64,000 nt of DNA. Source: Streptomyces sp. SID13726. GTDB lineage: Bacteria; Actinomycetota; Actinomycetes; Streptomycetales; Streptomycetaceae. Shown here one piece after another: positions 54,196 to 63,110 of this stretch; the stretch's first letter is position 1, and every line of letters begins with the position of its first letter. The stretch spans positions 892,535 to 956,534 of the forward strand of contig NZ_JAAGLY010000001.1 of NCBI RefSeq assembly GCF_010548375.1. Direction: 5' to 3'. The notes below the pieces were generated by a model. That model had not been told where the DNA came from. It saw only the letters and a list, made by a program, of their open reading frames with translations, and did not search any database. The translations under genes and the position numbers were made by a program.

Positions 54196-56145
54196 GTGCA
54201 GACGTCGTCATACGGTTCCTGGCCCTCGCCCATCGACGCGGCGCTCGCCGCGGCACACGACGGACACCCCGAATGGCTCGGCTTCGTCGGGGACGAGGTC
54301 TGGTGGACCGAACCCCGGCCCGCCGAGGGCGGCCGCCGCACCCTCGTGCGCAGGCACACCGACGGCACCGAGGAGCCGGTGCTGCCCGCGCCGTGGAACG
54401 TGCGCAGCCGGGTCATCGAGTACGGCGGCCACCCCTGGGCCGGTGCGGTGGTGGCCGGTGCGCCGCTCGTGGTGTTCGTGAACTTCGCCGACCAGCGGCT
54501 GTACCGGTACGAGCCCGGCGCCGAGCCGCGCCCCCTCACCCCCGTCTCCCCGGTGGGCGGCGGACTGCGCTGGGCCGAACCGCAGTTGAGACTCGACCTG
54601 GGTGAAGTGTGGTGCGTCCTGGAGGAGTTCACCGGCGACGGACCCACCGACGTGCGCCGGGTGGTCGCCGCCGTCCCCCTGGACGGCTCGGCCGCGCAGG
54701 ACCGGGACGCCGTACGCGAACTCACCGACGGCCGCCACCGGTTCGTCACCGGACCCCGTATCTCGCCCGACGGCTCCCGCGCGGCCTGGCTCGCCTGGGA
54801 CCATCCGCGGATGCCCTGGGACGGCACGGAGCTGGTCGTGGCAGAGGTCCGTGCGGGCGCTCTCCGGGAGCCGCGCACGGTGGCCGGCGGCCCGGAGGAG
54901 TCCATCGCCCAGGCCGACTGGTCGCCCGACGGCCGGCTGCTGTACGCGAGCGACCGCACCGGCTGGTGGAACCTCTACCGCGACGGCGAACAACTCTGCC
55001 CGCGCGAGGAGGAGTTCGGCGGCGCCCTCTGGAAACTCGGGCACCGCTGGTTCGCCCCGCTGGACAGCGGACTGATCGCCGTCGTGCACGGCAGCGGCTC
55101 GACCGCGCTCGGGATACTGGACCCCGAGACCGGCGAACTCGTCGACGCGGCGGGCCCCTGGACCGAGTTCGCGCCCGCCCTCGCGGTGCACGGCGAGCGG
55201 GTCGTCGGCATCGGCGCCAGCCCGCGCACCGCCTACGAGGTGGTCGAACTCGACACCTGCACCGGCCGGGCCCGGGTCATCGGCGCCCCGCACGACGACC
55301 CGGTCGACCCCGTCCACTACCCCGAACCGCTCATCCGCACGTTCACCGGACCCGACGGCCGGGACATCCACGCCCACGTCTACCCGCCCCACCACCCCGG
55401 ACACCGGGCGCCGGCCGACGAGCTGCCGCCGTACGTCGTCTGGGCGCACGGCGGGCCCACCGGACACGCGCCCCTCGTACTCGACCTGGCGATCGCCTAC
55501 TTCACCTCGCGCGGGATCGGGGTCGCCGAGGTCAACTACGGCGGCTCGACCGGGTACGGCAGGGAGTACCGCAACCGGCTGCGCGAGCAGTGGGGCGTGG
55601 TCGACGTAGAGGACTGCGCGGCCGTCGCGCTCGCCCTCGCCGACGAGGGCACCGCCGACCGGGACCGGCTCGCCGTCCGCGGCGGCAGCGCCGGGGGCTG
55701 GACCGCCGCCGCCTCGCTCACCACGACCGACGTCTACGCCTGCGGCACGATCATCTACCCCGTCCTCGACCTGGTGTCCTTCGGCTCGGGGGAGACCCAC
55801 GACTTCGAGTCGCAGTACCTGGAGAGCCTGGTGGGATCGCTCGCCGAGGTACCGGGACGGTACGCGGAGCGCTCACCCGTCGAGCACGCCGACCGCGTTA
55901 CCGCGCCCTTCCTGCTCCTCCAGGGCCTCGACGACGTGATCTGCCCGCCCGCGCAGTGCGAGCGGTTCCTCGCCCGGATCGCGGGGCGCCGGGTGCCGCA
56001 CGCCTACATCGCCTTCGAGGGGGAGGGGCACGGATTCCGGCGGGCCGAGACCATGATCCGGGTGCTGGAAGCCGAACTCTCCCTCTACGCCCAGGTCTTC
56101 GGGCTCAACCCACCCGGTGTCCCGACATTGGAGCTCAACAAGTGA
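54196..56145 (+). CDS. S9-family prolyl oligopeptidase-like peptidase
   Basis: 649 aa. N-terminal seven-bladed propeller (about 1-370; WSPDGRLLYASDRTGWWNLY is typical) and C-terminal alpha/beta hydrolase with Ser498 (GGSAGG), Asp580 (GLDD) and His612 (GEGHGF). Acts on short peptides, possibly acylaminoacyl peptides. GTG 54196 with GGAG upstream, 16 nt after the M20 stop; a longer frame exists but overlaps M20. No signal peptide, so it works inside the cell. Confidence 0.88.
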   Translation: MQTSSYGSWPSPIDAALAAAHDGHPEWLGFVGDEVWWTEPRPAEGGRRTLVRRHTDGTEEPVLPAPWNVRSRVIEYGGHPWAGAVVAGAPLVVFVNFADQRLYRYEPGAEPRPLTPVSPVGGGLRWAEPQLRLDLGEVWCVLEEFTGDGPTDVRRVVAAVPLDGSAAQDRDAVRELTDGRHRFVTGPRISPDGSRAAWLAWDHPRMPWDGTELVVAEVRAGALREPRTVAGGPEESIAQADWSPDGRLLYASDRTGWWNLYRDGEQLCPREEEFGGALWKLGHRWFAPLDSGLIAVVHGSGSTALGILDPETGELVDAAGPWTEFAPALAVHGERVVGIGASPRTAYEVVELDTCTGRARVIGAPHDDPVDPVHYPEPLIRTFTGPDGRDIHAHVYPPHHPGHRAPADELPPYVVWAHGGPTGHAPLVLDLAIAYFTSRGIGVAEVNYGGSTGYGREYRNRLREQWGVVDVEDCAAVALALADEGTADRDRLAVRGGSAGGWTAAASLTTTDVYACGTIIYPVLDLVSFGSGETHDFESQYLESLVGSLAEVPGRYAERSPVEHADRVTAPFLLLQGLDDVICPPAQCERFLARIAGRRVPHAYIAFEGEGHGFRRAETMIRVLEAELSLYAQVFGLNPPGVPTLELNK

Positions 56146-57065
56146 ATCAACTCGTACGGCCGTCCAGGCTCGGTCCCGGAGCCCGGGTGGCCGTCGTCGC
56201 GCCGAGCGGGCCGGTCGTGGAGGAACGGCTCCAGGCCGGGCTCGACATCCTGCGCGGCTGGGACCTCGACCCGGTGGCCGCCCCGCATGTCCTCGGCACA
56301 CACGGCGAGTTGGGCTATCTGGCCGGTTCCGACGCCGACCGGGCGGCCGACCTCCAGCGGGCCTGGTGCGACCCCTCCGTCGACGCGGTGCTGTGCGCCC
56401 GGGGCGGCTACGGCGCCCAGCGGATGGTCGACCTGCTCGACTGGGAGGCGCTGCGGGCGGCCGGCCCGAAGGTCCTCGTGGGCTTCAGCGACGTCACGAC
56501 CCTGCACCAGGCCTTCGCCACCCGGCTGGGCCTCGTCACGCTGTACGGACCGGCCGCCGCCGGTGCCGACTTCACCAAGAACGCCGTCGCGCAGGAGCAT
56601 CTGAGGGCCACGCTGTTCGCCCCGGAGACGGTCCGCACCCTGACCTCCCGGGGCACCGCCCTGGTCCCGGGCCGGGCCCGCGGGGTCACGCTCGGCGGCT
56701 GCCTCAGCCTGCTCGCCACCGACCTCGGCACCCCGTACGCCCCCACCGGCGCCGGAGGCGGACTGCTGCTGATCGAGGACGTGGGGGAGCAGGCGTACCG
56801 CGTCGACCGCATGCTGACCCAACTCCTGCGCGCCGACTGGCTGGACGGGGTCGCGGGGATCGCCCTCGGCTCCTGGGCGGGATGCGGCCCGTACGCCACG
56901 CTGCGCACGGTTCTCGCCGACCGGCTCGGGGGACTCGGCGTGCCCGTCGTCGAGGAGTTCGGATTCGGGCACTGCGAGGGGGCGTTGACCATGCCCTTCG
57001 GGGCGACGGCCGAACTCGACGCCGACGCGGGCACGTTGACGCTCGACGAACCCGCCCTGCGCTGA
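56142..57065 (+). CDS. S66-family LD-carboxypeptidase
   Basis: 307 aa. Nucleophile Ser116 in GFSDVT; the C-terminal half has the conserved LLIEDVGE and GFGHCEGALTMPFG with the catalytic His. S66 enzymes cut the L-to-D bond of murein tetrapeptides (LdcA) or act on microcin-type acyl adenylates (MccF). GTG 56142 overlaps the S9 stop. Together with DppA this supports muropeptide recycling. Confidence 0.87.
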   Translation: MNQLVRPSRLGPGARVAVVAPSGPVVEERLQAGLDILRGWDLDPVAAPHVLGTHGELGYLAGSDADRAADLQRAWCDPSVDAVLCARGGYGAQRMVDLLDWEALRAAGPKVLVGFSDVTTLHQAFATRLGLVTLYGPAAAGADFTKNAVAQEHLRATLFAPETVRTLTSRGTALVPGRARGVTLGGCLSLLATDLGTPYAPTGAGGGLLLIEDVGEQAYRVDRMLTQLLRADWLDGVAGIALGSWAGCGPYATLRTVLADRLGGLGVPVVEEFGFGHCEGALTMPFGATAELDADAGTLTLDEPALR

Positions 57066-57142
57066 ATCCCCGCCGACGCACCATCCCGGCCGAGGCGTTC
57101 GATCCCCGTCAAGAAACACCCGGCACGGCGATTGACCTCCTT

Positions 57143-57154
57143 TGACACGTGTCA
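57143..57154. promoter_or_regulatory. 12-bp palindrome TGACACGTGTCA
   Basis: Perfect, with a CACGTG core, 64-75 bp upstream of the secreted peptidase start and overlapping a TTGACA hexamer. A likely regulator site. Confidence 0.4.
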
Positions 57155-57164
57155 CACCATGACA

Positions 57165-57191
57165 CCGACCGGTACTTACCGGTCGGTAAGT
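57165..57191. promoter_or_regulatory. Overlapping dyads, TetR-like operator
   Basis: Arms CCGACCGGTA (57165-57174) and TACCGGTCGG (57177-57186) form a perfect 22-bp dyad; overlapping it is ACTTACC - GGTC - GGTAAGT (57174-57191). Position 27 bp before the peptidase start is typical of repressor operators. No regulator gene is adjacent. Confidence 0.55.
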
Positions 57192-57217
57192 CGGGTTGTC
57201 CTCAGTGTGGAGGTCTC

Positions 57218-58966
57218 GTGTCCCGTCGTCTGCTCGGATACAGCGTCCCGCTCGCTCTCCTGCTCGGCGCCACGCTCACCGCTCCCGCCGCCGCGACCGG
57301 TCAATACACGGTCAGCGCACTGAAGTTCACCGTCCAGGCCGGGGGCCGCACCTGCACGATCGACGCCGATCTGTACCGTCCCTCGGGGGTGGGCCGGGCT
57401 CCCGCGGTGCTCACCACCAACGGCTTCGGCGGCAGCAAGTCCGACGGGTCCACGGACGCCACCGCCAAGGCCTTCGCGCAGCGCGGCTATGTCTCGCTCG
57501 CCTACTCGGGGCTGGGCTTCGGAGAGTCCGGCTGTCTGATCTCCCTCGACGATCCGCGCATCGACGGCGTGGCCGCCTCGGCGCTCGTCGACTTCCTGGG
57601 CGGCAGGCGCGCCGCCGACGACGGCACCAAGGCCGACTTCGTCACCCTCGACGGGCCCGGCGACCCGCGGGTCGGCATGATCGGCGGCTCCTACGGCGGC
57701 GCGATCCAGCTGGCGACCGCCGCCGTGGACCGCCGGGTGGACGCGCTCGTGCCGATGATCACCTGGAACGACCTGGCGTACGCGCTGGACCCCAACAACA
57801 CCAGGAGCGCTGTTCCCGGTGCCTTCAAGTGGCAGTGGTCCAACGGCTTCTACCTCATCGGCGAGGGCCGGCCACTGACCCAGGCGAACCTCGACCCGTC
57901 CCGGATCAACTCCCTCGGCTGTCTACACTTCGTCACCAAGGCATGCGACACCGTCCGCACCCTCAACTCCGGGAGCTATCCCGCGGATCGCACCAAGGAG
58001 CTGCTCGACTACTCGCACAGCGTCTCGCCGGTGTCGTACCTGAGCCGGGTCAAGGCGCCCACCCTGCTGGTCCAGGGGCAGGCGGACAGTCTCTTCAATC
58101 TCAACGAGGCGACGGCGACGTACAAGAGGCTCAAGGCGCAGGGCACGACCGCCAAGATGATCTGGCAGTCCTGGGGGCACAGCGGCGGCATCACCGATCC
58201 GGCGGCCGGTGAACTCAACTTCGCCCAGGGGAACTTGGAGACCAGCTATGTCGGCCGGCGGATCCTCGCCTGGTTCGACCGCTACCTGCACCGGCAGAAG
58301 AACGTCGACACCGGACCGGCCTTCGCCTACTACCGCGACTGGATCACCGACCCGAACCACACCTACGCCACCGCGGACCGCGTGCCCGCGCCGAGCCGGT
58401 CCCTCTACCTCTCCGGGGACGGCAAGCTCGTCGACAACAGCAGGAAGGTGCGGCGCGGGAGCCAGTCGTACAGCAACCGGCTCGTGCCCACGAGCCATTC
58501 GGAGAGTTCGCTGGCCGGCATCGTCGGACTCCCGGACCCGGCGCCGTACGACACCGAGGGCACCTACGCCGGTTGGACCAGTGCGCCGCTGAGCCGGACC
58601 CTCGACGTCGTCGGCGCCCCGAAGGTGACTCTCAAGGTGAGCTCAGCGGAGGCCGAGCGCACCCAGGACTCCGGGGACGCGGCCGACAGGCTGGTCCTGT
58701 TCGCCAAGATCTACGACATGGCGCCCGACGGGACCAAGACCCTCGCGCACCGGCTGGTGGCCCCGGTGCGGGTACCGGATGTGCGCAAGCCGTTCACGGT
58801 GACGCTGCCGGGGGTCGTCCACCGGTACGAGAAGGGGCACCGGCTCCAGTTCGTGATCGCGGCGAGCGACGACGCCTACTTCGGGAACCGGGGGATCAAG
58901 CCGGTGACGGTGGCCGCCGCGACCGGGCGGACGGGGGTGCTGGAGCTGCCCGTGGCGGGCCGGTGA
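57218..58966 (+). CDS. Secreted S15-type (X-Pro dipeptidyl-peptidase) hydrolase
   Basis: 582 aa. Signal peptide about 1-27 (LLGYSVPLALLLGATLTAPA). Alpha/beta hydrolase with nucleophile Ser in GGSYGG, QGQADSLFNL and WGHSGG (Asp and His), then a C-terminal jelly roll (PLSRTLDVVGAPKVTLKVSS) found in CocE/NonD and X-Pro peptidases. It acts on peptides or esters outside the cell. GTG 57218 has GGAGG 4 nt upstream; the frame runs further upstream but would cross the palindromes and lose the signal peptide. Confidence 0.85.
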   Translation: MSRRLLGYSVPLALLLGATLTAPAAATGQYTVSALKFTVQAGGRTCTIDADLYRPSGVGRAPAVLTTNGFGGSKSDGSTDATAKAFAQRGYVSLAYSGLGFGESGCLISLDDPRIDGVAASALVDFLGGRRAADDGTKADFVTLDGPGDPRVGMIGGSYGGAIQLATAAVDRRVDALVPMITWNDLAYALDPNNTRSAVPGAFKWQWSNGFYLIGEGRPLTQANLDPSRINSLGCLHFVTKACDTVRTLNSGSYPADRTKELLDYSHSVSPVSYLSRVKAPTLLVQGQADSLFNLNEATATYKRLKAQGTTAKMIWQSWGHSGGITDPAAGELNFAQGNLETSYVGRRILAWFDRYLHRQKNVDTGPAFAYYRDWITDPNHTYATADRVPAPSRSLYLSGDGKLVDNSRKVRRGSQSYSNRLVPTSHSESSLAGIVGLPDPAPYDTEGTYAGWTSAPLSRTLDVVGAPKVTLKVSSAEAERTQDSGDAADRLVLFAKIYDMAPDGTKTLAHRLVAPVRVPDVRKPFTVTLPGVVHRYEKGHRLQFVIAASDDAYFGNRGIKPVTVAAATGRTGVLELPVAGR

Positions 58967-59025
58967 GTCACCCGAAGGGCAGACCTCACCGTGCGTGACG
59001 GGGGCCGCGGGCCCACCCTGGTCGC

Positions 59026-59265
59026 ATGAGCCCGAAGACCTCCGAGAACGGCCCCACCAAAGGCAGGGGCGGGGCGGTGACACCCGCCAGGGTGGTCGTC
59101 CTGCTCCTCGCCGTCCTCGCCCTGATCTTCATCTTCGAGAACACCCGGGCGACCAGGATCCGCCTGCTGATCCCGGAGGTGACCATGCCCCTGTGGATGG
59201 CGTTGCTCGCCACGGCCGTGATCGGCGCGCTGTGCGGGGCGTATTTCATGAAACGGCGCTCCTAG
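59026..59265 (+). CDS. LapA-family membrane protein
   Basis: 79 aa with two hydrophobic helices (VVVLLLAVLALIFIFENT, LWMALLATAVIGALCGAYF) separated by a short loop (RATRIRLLIPEVTMP), the LapA/DUF1049 layout. Function in actinobacteria unknown; some bacteria use LapA in lipopolysaccharide control. A single small gene 20 nt before the GNAT gene on the same strand. Confidence 0.8.
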   Translation: MSPKTSENGPTKGRGGAVTPARVVVLLLAVLALIFIFENTRATRIRLLIPEVTMPLWMALLATAVIGALCGAYFMKRRS

Positions 59266-59272
59266 ACCGCCG

Positions 59273-59278
59273 TAGGCT
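59273..59278 (+). promoter_or_regulatory. -10 box of leaderless GNAT gene
   Basis: TAGGCT, 6 nt before ATG 59285; no ribosome binding site. Confidence 0.45.
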
Positions 59279-59284
59279 GACGGG

Positions 59285-59848
59285 ATGCCGCACACCGCAT
59301 CCCGCTATCTCGCCGAAGGCCCCCGCGTGGGCATACGCCCCTTCGCCTACGAGGACGCCGCCGAGTTCACCGGGCTGGCCCGGGAGAGCAAGGAGCTTCA
59401 TCAGCCCTGGCTGTTCCCGCCGGACAGCGACAGCGCGTATCTCGCCTATGCGGGGCGGCTGATCGAGGACCGGACCAAGGCGGGGTTCCTCGTCTGCGAG
59501 AAGGACGGCGCGCGGGGCGACGGGGCCATCGCGGGGTTCATCAACATCAACAACATCGTCGAGGGCGGCTTCCGGTGCGGGGCGCTCGGCTACGGAGCGT
59601 TCGCGCACGCCGCCGGGCGCGGGCTGATGCGGGAGGGGCTGGACCTCGTCGTCGGGTACGCCTTCGGGCCGATGCGGCTGCACCGGCTGGAGATCAACGC
59701 GCAGCCCCTCAACACCGCCTCCCTCGCCCTCGCGCGCGCCTGCGGTTTCCGGCTGGAGGGGTTCTCCCCGAAGATGATCTACATCGACGGGGCGTGGCGG
59801 GACCACGAGCGCTGGGCGATCACCGCCGAGATGCGGGCTTCCGGTTGA
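59285..59848 (+). CDS. GNAT-family (RimJ-like) N-acetyltransferase
   Basis: 187 aa. VGIRPFAYEDAAEFTGLARE start, HRLEINAQPLNTASLALARA and GFRLEG end, the usual RimJ/L layout. The acetyl-CoA loop is less regular here (GAFAHAAGRGLMREG). Substrate unknown. Its last 29 bases overlap the convergent DUF6204-type gene. Confidence 0.83.
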   Translation: MPHTASRYLAEGPRVGIRPFAYEDAAEFTGLARESKELHQPWLFPPDSDSAYLAYAGRLIEDRTKAGFLVCEKDGARGDGAIAGFININNIVEGGFRCGALGYGAFAHAAGRGLMREGLDLVVGYAFGPMRLHRLEINAQPLNTASLALARACGFRLEGFSPKMIYIDGAWRDHERWAITAEMRASG

Positions 59849-60167
59849 TCTTCATGGTGTCGAGGTCCGTGACCGTCGACCTCAGATCCCGGAAGCCGTA
59901 GCCCAGGTCCCGCAGCGCCGTCTCCGCGCGGTCCTCCGCGATCGCGCCCGCCATCTCGTCGCCGTCCGCCGCGTCCGACACCACCACGTACCGCATCGAG
60001 AAGTGCTTGAGCGGCGCGGGCTCGTACGACAGCGAGCCCTCCTCGGAGAACCGCATGCTCGTCATGCCGTGGTCCGCCGCCTCGGCGAGCAGCCGGGCCC
60101 GGGCCTCCTCGGTGAGCCCGTCCCAGGTCCCCCGCACGATCACCCGGTAGGTGTGGCGCTCGCTCAC
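59820..60167 (-). CDS. DUF6204-like conserved protein
   Basis: 115 aa, no signal or membrane segment. The start RVIVRGTWDGLTEEARARLL and middle FSMRYVVVSD resemble a small actinobacterial family of unknown function; I name the family from memory. GTG 60167 has AAGGAG upstream. It faces the arginase-like gene head to head. Confidence 0.65.
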   Translation of the reverse strand: MSERHTYRVIVRGTWDGLTEEARARLLAEAADHGMTSMRFSEEGSLSYEPAPLKHFSMRYVVVSDAADGDEMAGAIAEDRAETALRDLGYGFRDLRSTVTDLDTMKINRKPASRR

Positions 60168-60226
60168 TGTCGCTCCTTCGCGTATCTCCGTGGACGGTCG
60201 ACTGTACGTCGGCGAGGATGACCCGC

Positions 60227-61126
60227 ATGCGGAATATCGTCGTGCTGGACGCCCCCTCCAACCTCGGCCTGCGTCCGCCGGTCCCCGGCACCGTCCCCGG
60301 CTGCCACAAGCTCGCCGGTGCCCTGCGTGAGCAGCGGATCGTGCAGCGGCTGCGCGCGCTGGAGGGCGGGGTGGTGGTGCCGCCGCGCTACGACCGCGGG
60401 GACTGGCAGGAGGGCGACGGCGTCTTCAACGCGGCGGCGATCGCCGCGTACACCGTCAAGCTGGCCGACCGTCTCGAACACCACGTCCGCGCCGGGGACT
60501 TCCCCGTCGTCCTCGGCGGCGACTGCTCCATCCAGCTCGGCGCCTCGCTCGCCCTGCGCCGCGTCGGACGTTACGGGCTGGCCGCGATCGACGCCTCCCC
60601 GGACTTCCGGCACACCGGCAACTCCGACCGGATCGGCGCGGCGGGCGGCGAGGAGGTCGCGCTGGCCACCGGGCGCGGACAGGACGACCTGACGGACCTG
60701 GAGGGGCTGAAGCCCTATCTGCGGGACGAGGACGTGCGGTTCTTCGGCATCCGCGACGAGTTCGAGGAGGACCGCGCTGAACTCGCCGCCCTGAAGATCC
60801 CGGTCGTGACCGTCGCCGACCTCCGCGAGTGGGGCGCCGACGCCCTCGCCCGGGCCACCGCCGAGGCCTTCGAGGTCCCGGAGATCGACGGCTTCTGGGT
60901 CCACCTGGACGCCGACTGCCTCGACCCGTCCGTCATGCCCGCCGTCGACAGCCCCGACCCCGGGGGACTCCTGCCCGACGAACTCACCGCTCTCCTGCGG
61001 CCGTTGCTCGCCTCCCCCTCCTGCGTCGGGCTCAACATCACCATCTACGACCCCGATCTGGACCCCGACGGCACGGCGGGCGCGCTCCTCACCGACATCG
61101 TCGTGGCCGCCTTTGCGCAATCCTGA
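60227..61126 (+). CDS. Arginase-family protein with altered metal ligands
   Basis: 299 aa ureohydrolase fold. The usual GGDHS is GGDCS (Cys100) and DAHxD is DASPD (Asp122, Ser124, Asp126), while HLDADCLDP keeps both Asp (228, 230). Arginase's two metal-binding His are therefore replaced, so classical di-manganese arginase activity is doubtful; a different metal, substrate or a non-enzymatic role are possible. ATG 60227 has GAGGA 8 nt upstream; ATG 60218 sits directly on that binding site. Confidence 0.83.
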   Translation: MRNIVVLDAPSNLGLRPPVPGTVPGCHKLAGALREQRIVQRLRALEGGVVVPPRYDRGDWQEGDGVFNAAAIAAYTVKLADRLEHHVRAGDFPVVLGGDCSIQLGASLALRRVGRYGLAAIDASPDFRHTGNSDRIGAAGGEEVALATGRGQDDLTDLEGLKPYLRDEDVRFFGIRDEFEEDRAELAALKIPVVTVADLREWGADALARATAEAFEVPEIDGFWVHLDADCLDPSVMPAVDSPDPGGLLPDELTALLRPLLASPSCVGLNITIYDPDLDPDGTAGALLTDIVVAAFAQS

Positions 61127-61146
61127 CCGGTAGCTCCCCTGGCCGA

Positions 61147-61158
61147 CTCGGCGCCGAG
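61147..61158. other. 12-bp palindrome before the DUF5107 gene
   Basis: CTCGGCGCCGAG, perfect, with CCG/CGG outside it. It may be a hairpin ending the arginase-like transcript, 20 nt after its stop. Confidence 0.35.
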
Positions 61159-61166
61159 CGGTTTCC

Positions 61167-63086
61167 ATGGTGATCGTGACGACGATCCGGCGAGACGTAC
61201 TCACCCTGCCCGCCGCACCGCTGGGCCCCGACAACCCGCTGCCCCCGCTGCGGCTCCTCCACGAGGCGCACCGCATCGACGTACGGGACCGGGACGACCT
61301 CCCCCGGGACATGGCCCGGCAGGCCGGCTACGGACCGCTGCCGAGCCTGCTGCCGGTCCGGGTCCGGGACGGCTACGGCAGAGAGCGCGCGCCTCGCGAC
61401 CTCGACACGATCGTGATCGAGAACGACCGGCTCCGGGCCACCGTGCTCCCCGGACTCGGCGGCCGGGTCGCCTCCCTGCTCCACAAGCCGACCGGGCGTG
61501 AACTCCTGTACCGCAACCCGGTGTTCCAGCCCGCGAACTTCGCCCTGAACGGCGCCTGGTTCTCCGGCGGCATCGAGTGGAACATCGGCGCCACCGGCCA
61601 CACCACCCTCTCCTGCGCACCCCTGCACGCGGCCCGCGTCCCCGCCCCCGACGGCGGTGAGATGCTCCGGCTGTGGGAGTGGGAGCGCCTGCGCGACCTG
61701 CCCTTCCAGATCGACCTGTGGCTGCCGGAGGACTCGGACTTCCTGTACGTCGGCGTACGGATCCGCAACCCGCACGAGCGGCCGGTGCCGGGCTACTGGT
61801 GGTCCAACATCGCCGTACCCGAGGAGCGCCGGGTGCTCGCCCCGGCCGAGGAGGCCTGGCACTTCGGGTACGAGCGCCAACTGCGCCGGGTGCCCGTACC
61901 GCCGGACCCGGCCGGCGGCCCGCACGCCGCCGACTACTTCTACGACCTGCCCGACACCCGGCGCCGCTGGATCGCCGCCCTCGACGCCCACGGCCACGGG
62001 CTGGTGCAGACGTCCACCGACGCGCTGCGCGGCCGCAAGCTGTTCGTGTGGGGGACCGGCACCGGCGGCCGGCGCTGGCAGGAGTGGCTCACCGAACCCG
62101 GCACCGGCGGCTACTGCGAGATCCAGGCCGGGCTCGCCCGCACCCAGCTGGAGCACGTCCGGCTGGACCCGGAGAGCGAGGTGTCCTGGCTGGAGGCGTA
62201 CGGGCCGCTGGAGACGGCACCGGTCACCGAGGAGGCGGAGGCGCGCCTGGAGGCCGTACTCCCACGGGCCGCCGTCGACGAGGCCTACGCCGCCTGGAAG
62301 CCGTACGCCGACTCCGAGCCCGGTGAGGTCCTCGCCGCCGGCTCCGGCTGGGGCGCCCTCGAAGTGCTGCGCGCCGACCTGAAGCTGCCGGGCACGCCCT
62401 TCGAGGAGAGCACCCTCGGGGAGGCGCAGGCGCCCTGGCTGGAGCTGCTGCGGGCCGGTGCCCTGCCCGAACCGCGCCGGGTGCGGCCGCCCGGCGAGAC
62501 ACTGGTCGCCCCGCACTGGCGGGACATGCTGGAGACCGCGCCCGCCACCCCGCTCGCCGAGTACCACCTCGGCGTCGCCCAGTGGCACGCCGGTGACCGG
62601 GCGCAGGCGGTGCGCAGCTGGGAGCGGGCGCTCGAACTGGCCCCGTCCGTCTGGCCGTTGCTGCGCTGTCTCGCCGTAGCCGACCAGGAGACCGGCAACC
62701 GAGAGCGGGCCGCCGACCGGTACGCCGAGGCCTTCGACGACCTGTGCCACGAGCGGCGTGACGACGGCGAGGCGTGGACCGCGGCCACCGCCGCGCTGGG
62801 CCGCGAGGCGATCGAGGCGCTGCTCGCGGCGGGGCGTACGGAGGCGGCGCGGGCCGTCTGGGAGCGGCTGTATCCGGCCGTCCGGGTCCGCGGCAGGTTC
62901 CGGCTGATCGAGGCCGGCCTGCTGCTCGCCGAGGGACGCCCCGAGGCGGCCCGGGCCGTCTTCGACGACGGCTTCGAGGTCGCCGATCTGCGGGAGGGCG
63001 CCGAGGCGATCGGCCGGATGTGGAGCCGCGTCAGCGACGAACCGCTGCCCGCACGCCATGACTTCCGCATGCGGCCGGAGACGTAG
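61167..63086 (+). CDS. DUF5107 protein with TPR repeats
   Basis: 639 aa. About residues 80-380 form a galactose-mutarotase-like beta domain of the DUF5107 family (TVLPGLGGRVASLLHKPTGR, NGAWFSGGIEWNIGATGH). The C-terminal part (about 460-620) has TPR hairpins (LAEYHLGVAQWHAGDRAQAV, then RSWERALELAPSVWPLLRCL). Probably binds or modifies a carbohydrate; unproven. No signal peptide. It follows the arginase-like gene by 40 nt. Confidence 0.82.
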   Translation: MVIVTTIRRDVLTLPAAPLGPDNPLPPLRLLHEAHRIDVRDRDDLPRDMARQAGYGPLPSLLPVRVRDGYGRERAPRDLDTIVIENDRLRATVLPGLGGRVASLLHKPTGRELLYRNPVFQPANFALNGAWFSGGIEWNIGATGHTTLSCAPLHAARVPAPDGGEMLRLWEWERLRDLPFQIDLWLPEDSDFLYVGVRIRNPHERPVPGYWWSNIAVPEERRVLAPAEEAWHFGYERQLRRVPVPPDPAGGPHAADYFYDLPDTRRRWIAALDAHGHGLVQTSTDALRGRKLFVWGTGTGGRRWQEWLTEPGTGGYCEIQAGLARTQLEHVRLDPESEVSWLEAYGPLETAPVTEEAEARLEAVLPRAAVDEAYAAWKPYADSEPGEVLAAGSGWGALEVLRADLKLPGTPFEESTLGEAQAPWLELLRAGALPEPRRVRPPGETLVAPHWRDMLETAPATPLAEYHLGVAQWHAGDRAQAVRSWERALELAPSVWPLLRCLAVADQETGNRERAADRYAEAFDDLCHERRDDGEAWTAATAALGREAIEALLAAGRTEAARAVWERLYPAVRVRGRFRLIEAGLLLAEGRPEAARAVFDDGFEVADLREGAEAIGRMWSRVSDEPLPARHDFRMRPET

Positions 63087-63110
63087 CGGACCCGGGGCCT
63101 GCCGTTCGGA

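Noticed and set aside
57142..57147. TTGACA as -35 of the S15 peptidase promoter
   Set aside because: No -10 hexamer at 16-19 nt; it overlaps a 12-bp palindrome and may simply be part of that site.
61089..63059. 656-codon open frame on the - strand over the DUF5107 gene
   Set aside because: Shadow of the + strand gene; no domain, Gly/Arg-rich composition, atypical codons.
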